Shown here piece by piece: positions 61,461 through 64,000 of a DNA stretch of 64,000 nucleotides; the stretch's first letter is position 1; every line of letters starts with the position of its first letter. The position numbers and the translations under genes were made by a program. The stretch covers positions 7,396,893-7,460,892 of the forward strand of contig NC_014623.1 of NCBI RefSeq assembly GCF_000165485.1, read 5' to 3'. The notes beneath the pieces are model-generated. The model ran no database searches. It was not told where the DNA came from and saw only the letters and a list, made by a program, of their open reading frames with translations. This DNA is from Stigmatella aurantiaca DW4/3-1. GTDB lineage: Bacteria > Myxococcota > Myxococcia > Myxococcales > Myxococcaceae.

Positions 61461-62231
61461 TTAGGCCTCGGTCCACCCCCGCAGCCGGTACACCACCCGT
61501 CCCGCCAGCTCCCGGAGCGCGTCCGTGCTCGCACTGAGGTGGTTGGCGCGGGGAAGCCAGCTCGGCGGGCGCTTCCCGTCCGAGGCCCGCACGTCCGCGG
61601 CCAAGGTGTCGGGGCGCAGGCCCACCGCGGCGAAGCACCCATAGGCCCGGGGCAGGTGGGCGGCACTGGTGATGAGGAGCAATGTCTTCCATCCCCGCTC
61701 CTCGATGAGCTTCTTCGAGTCCAGGGCATTCTCCCGGGTGTTGCGGCTGTGCCCCTCGACAACGATGCGCTCGGGGGCAATGCCCCACGCCAGGAGCTGG
61801 CGCTGGAGCACGGTGGCCTCGATGACGGCCTCCGGACGGGTGTCCAAGGAGCCTCCCGACAAGAGCACATGGCGGGCCCTGCCCTCCCGGAGCAGCTCAT
61901 ACCCTCGCAGGATGCGCTCCACGGCGGCGTTGTATTCCGGGCGCCCCGAGCGCTCGGTGGCGTCGGGATCCAGCCCTCCTCCCAGAACAATGACCGCGTC
62001 GTAGACCACCTCTGGCCGGTAGGTCTCCTTCGCGCCTGACTCCACCCACCGCATGAGCCCTCCGGCCACCGGCTCGATGGAGAAGGTGTAGAGCACCGCC
62101 AACCCCAGCACCTGGAGCCCAGCGGCCAGCCGCCTTTTCCGGCGTAACAAGAGCCCCAGCACGATGAACAGCACGCCCCAGGTGAGCGGGCCCAGAAAGA
62201 GATCCAGGATCTTGGAGAGGAGCAGAAACAT
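61461..62231 (-). CDS. YdcF/DUF218-family membrane-anchored protein
   Basis: A 256-residue inner-membrane protein. Two hydrophobic segments (LDLFLGPLTWGVLFIVLGLLL; LAAGLQVLGLAVLYTFSI) precede a DUF218 domain with DAVIVLGGGLDPDATERSGRPEYNAAVERI, HVLLSGGS, EGHSRNTRENALDSKKLIEERGW and LLLITSAAHLPRAYG. The family includes ElyC/SanA-like proteins with roles in envelope lipid-carrier or vancomycin-resistance functions. A GGTGGA eight bases before ATG at 62231 supports the start; a GTG four codons upstream is possible. It follows the kinase gene after 27 bases. Confidence 0.85.
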   Translation of the reverse strand: MFLLLSKILDLFLGPLTWGVLFIVLGLLLRRKRRLAAGLQVLGLAVLYTFSIEPVAGGLMRWVESGAKETYRPEVVYDAVIVLGGGLDPDATERSGRPEYNAAVERILRGYELLREGRARHVLLSGGSLDTRPEAVIEATVLQRQLLAWGIAPERIVVEGHSRNTRENALDSKKLIEERGWKTLLLITSAAHLPRAYGCFAAVGLRPDTLAADVRASDGKRPPSWLPRANHLSASTDALRELAGRVVYRLRGWTEA

Positions 62232-62258
62232 GGCGCATTCCACCGGCGGGGCCGGAGG

Positions 62259-64000
62259 CTAGCCGTCCTGCCTGCCACGGTGGATCGTGATGTAATCGCG
62301 CGCTTCTTGGGCCTTCGCGGAGTCCGGCGCGAGCTCCAGGAAGCGGCCATAGTACTCGACGGCTTCCTCGCCATTGCCCAGCTGCACCGAGACCTCGCCC
62401 AGCCCATGGAAACACTGGGCCGCGGAGGAATCGTTCGCCAGACATTCCCAGAACAGCTCCTTGGCCTTTTGGAACTGCTTCTTGGCCTGCTTGTCCCGGG
62501 CCTGCTTGTACTTCTCCGCCGCGGTGGCCGGAGAGGGGTTCGCCGCGGCCGTGACGCGGAGGCTGGACTTCGGGGTGGGAGGGCTCACCCAGGAGACGTT
62601 CACGTCGAGTTCCGACTCGCCATCCTCCTTCCACCGGGGGAGTGCGAACCACAACTCCCTCGCCCCCGTCACCGTATAAGCGCCAGGGGCCAGCACATGG
62701 AGGACCTCTCCGCCAGGCTGCGAGGACACCTGCACGGTGTCCTCCTCTCCCCCCAGGGCCACCATGGCCACGGAACTCGAGGGCATTCCTGGCCGCGACC
62801 GGATCCCCAACTGGTAACGGCGCTTGGGATCGAGCTGACGGACCGTGTACCGGCCCTCCAGGGCGGCCTGGTTGGCGAACCTGCGCGGGTTCAGCTCGGA
62901 GCGAAAGACTTTCCCGGTCACCCCCTCGCGCACGTTCAGAAAGAAGCCCATGTGTTCGTTCTGCTCCACGGAGTCACCGAACAGAACGAAAGCATGCAGC
63001 GCGCTGGCCCCGGTCACGAAGCGGGGCGTGGACGAGACGGGCAGCAACCGAGAGGAAGACGAAAGGTCCGGTCCCTCCAGGAACAAGGACGCCTGCCGGA
63101 AGAGCTGCGTCCTGCCCTTCTGACCACGCCTTTCCCCGAAGCTGTACTTGCCCGTGGTCCAGACGGCATAGGTCCTGCGGGGATTGAGCTCGACGCGCAA
63201 GGAGCGCAGCGCGGGGCCGAACGAGTGCAACGCCTCGCTCAGCGTGAACGAGGCCGGCACCTGCCTTGTCCCGAAGCGATCCACCTCCTCCTCGACAGGG
63301 GCCTGCGGCGAGGAGGGCTCCTGCGGCCGTGGCTCCACGTCTTCCAGAGAAACCTCCAGGCGGGCCGCCAGCGCCCCCGCCGCGAACTCCTGCTCCCAGG
63401 GGACCCGCCCCAGAAGCAAGAGCTCCACCCGGTGAGGCTGGTCCCGATCGAGACTGTCCACCACCACCGGGGTGACGCCGTGAATCTCACCGTTGATGCG
63501 CACCTGGGCGCCAGGAGGCTCGGAACGGATCTCCAACGGCTCTGGCTTGTTGCGCTCCTGCCACAGGATCCCCACGAGTCCCACCCCCACCACCCCCGCG
63601 AGCGCCCACCCGATAAAAGCGCCTCCCCCCTTCACGGCGGCCAGGGTCTGAACAGACGTGGTCGGCGCGGACGGAGGGGGCGCCACACGCTCCGCGGGAG
63701 CGGTCTCCGCGTCCGGCGGCTCTGGGGCCATGGGCGGCAGAGGGGTCTGCTCCGTCACGGAGCGCGGCGGTTGGACGGAGGTCCACAGGGCCAGCTGCTC
63801 CTGGAAGCCACTCGTCACCACGGGGGGCGTTCCCCGCGCCACCAGTTCCGGCGTGTAGAGCCACTCCATCACATGCTTGAGGGTATTGGCCGCGAACAGT
63901 GGCGCCCGCTGCGCCAACCACCGCGTGAGTTCGAGCCGCAGCACCTCCGCACTCTCGGGCCGCGCCTCGCGCCGGGTCGAGAGCACCCGATCGACGAGGG
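62259..64000 (-). CDS. Ser/Thr protein kinase, C-terminal part with PEGA and TPR domains (cut by window edge)
   Basis: The gene continues beyond base 64000. The visible part opens with LVDRVLSTRREARPESAEVLR, the typical end of a myxobacterial Hanks-type kinase domain (activation and substrate lobes are outside). Next come a Pro/Ala-rich juxtamembrane stretch, one membrane helix (GAFIGWALAGVVGVGLVGILW), a PEGA-like domain (PLEIRSEPPGAQVRINGEI-GVTPVVVDSL), a beta-rich part of about 250 residues with FVTGASALHAFVLFGDSVEQ, and a C-terminal TPR segment (KQFQKAKELFWECLAND... VQLGNGEEAVEYYGRFLELAPDS). It is a transmembrane sensor kinase with an extracytoplasmic sensing region. The substrate is unknown. 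Confidence 0.85.
   Translation of the reverse strand, partial: LVDRVLSTRREARPESAEVLRLELTRWLAQRAPLFAANTLKHVMEWLYTPELVARGTPPVVTSGFQEQLALWTSVQPPRSVTEQTPLPPMAPEPPDAETAPAERVAPPPSAPTTSVQTLAAVKGGGAFIGWALAGVVGVGLVGILWQERNKPEPLEIRSEPPGAQVRINGEIHGVTPVVVDSLDRDQPHRVELLLLGRVPWEQEFAAGALAARLEVSLEDVEPRPQEPSSPQAPVEEEVDRFGTRQVPASFTLSEALHSFGPALRSLRVELNPRRTYAVWTTGKYSFGERRGQKGRTQLFRQASLFLEGPDLSSSSRLLPVSSTPRFVTGASALHAFVLFGDSVEQNEHMGFFLNVREGVTGKVFRSELNPRRFANQAALEGRYTVRQLDPKRRYQLGIRSRPGMPSSSVAMVALGGEEDTVQVSSQPGGEVLHVLAPGAYTVTGARELWFALPRWKEDGESELDVNVSWVSPPTPKSSLRVTAAANPSPATAAEKYKQARDKQAKKQFQKAKELFWECLANDSSAAQCFHGLGEVSVQLGNGEEAVEYYGRFLELAPDSAKAQEARDYITIHRGRQDG

Overview
The window is chromosomal DNA of a delta-proteobacterium, very probably a myxobacterium of the Cystobacterineae (Stigmatella/Archangium/Cystobacter relatives). 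The reasons are very high G+C with long antisense shadow frames, a MYXO-CTERM-type C-terminus on a phytase-like protein, a Ser/Thr kinase with PEGA and TPR modules, PP2C phosphatase, degenerate GGDEF proteins, cysteine-rich lipoproteins, and a housekeeping order rpsB-tsf / pyrH-frr close to secA. No CRISPR array, rRNA operon, complete insertion sequence or prophage was seen. About 57 protein genes, one tRNA gene and several terminators or regulatory sites are supported. Both ends cut a gene: a LacI-type regulator on the left and a kinase C-terminal half on the right.

Layout. 1-4 kb: regulator end, PLP enzyme, small lipoprotein/cupin/hypothetical genes and a cold-shock gene. 4.1-6.9 kb: a Spy/CpxP-like sensor, a small membrane protein and an OmpR-type two-component system. 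6.9-11.2 kb: cupredoxin-like lipoprotein, heme o synthase and a large TPR protein. 11.3-11.5 kb: tRNA-Ala(CGC) with its own promoter and terminator. 11.5-16.8 kb: a DUF2760 - Hsp70-like - Hsp70-like operon. 17.6-18.9 kb: phytase-like surface protein. 19-28.8 kb: a surface polysaccharide region (GDP-mannose 4,6-dehydratase, reductase, three glycosyltransferase domains in two genes, coiled-coil protein, polytopic membrane protein, methyltransferase), interrupted by a rhodanese-ThiF sulfur-carrier enzyme. 28.9-32.7 kb: a giant Fe-S flavoprotein.

33-42 kb holds SixA, CyaY/frataxin, a REC-degenerate GGDEF protein, frr, pyrH, tsf, rpsB and secA: translation, UMP kinase and secretion functions. 42-52.5 kb: RlmM, a second degenerate GGDEF protein, an M23 peptidase, PP2C phosphatase, RecN, SNF2/SWIM helicase, apt and a TetR regulator. 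52.7-54 kb: a COG0523 metal-chaperone GTPase behind two dyad operators, probably Zur-type. 54-59.7 kb: threonine synthase, MBL hydrolase, an ABC exporter pair and a 5'-nucleotidase-type lipoprotein.

The clearest accessory segment is 59.7-61.4 kb. A putative HNH/EndoVII-like nuclease toxin, whose lipoprotein signal is out of frame with its body, overlaps by 4 bases an SMI1/KNR4-type immunity gene. Downstream lie an approximately 41-bp direct repeat, an orphan C-terminal coding tail with a strong terminator, and a start-less coding remnant. This looks like a toxin-immunity cassette exchange site and is the best candidate for something undescribed. Other notable items are the lid-less tandem Hsp70 pair with a C-terminal extension, the tandem GT4-GT4 fusion, and the 1,259-residue oxidoreductase. 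All family assignments come from motif recognition by eye; no database search was run.
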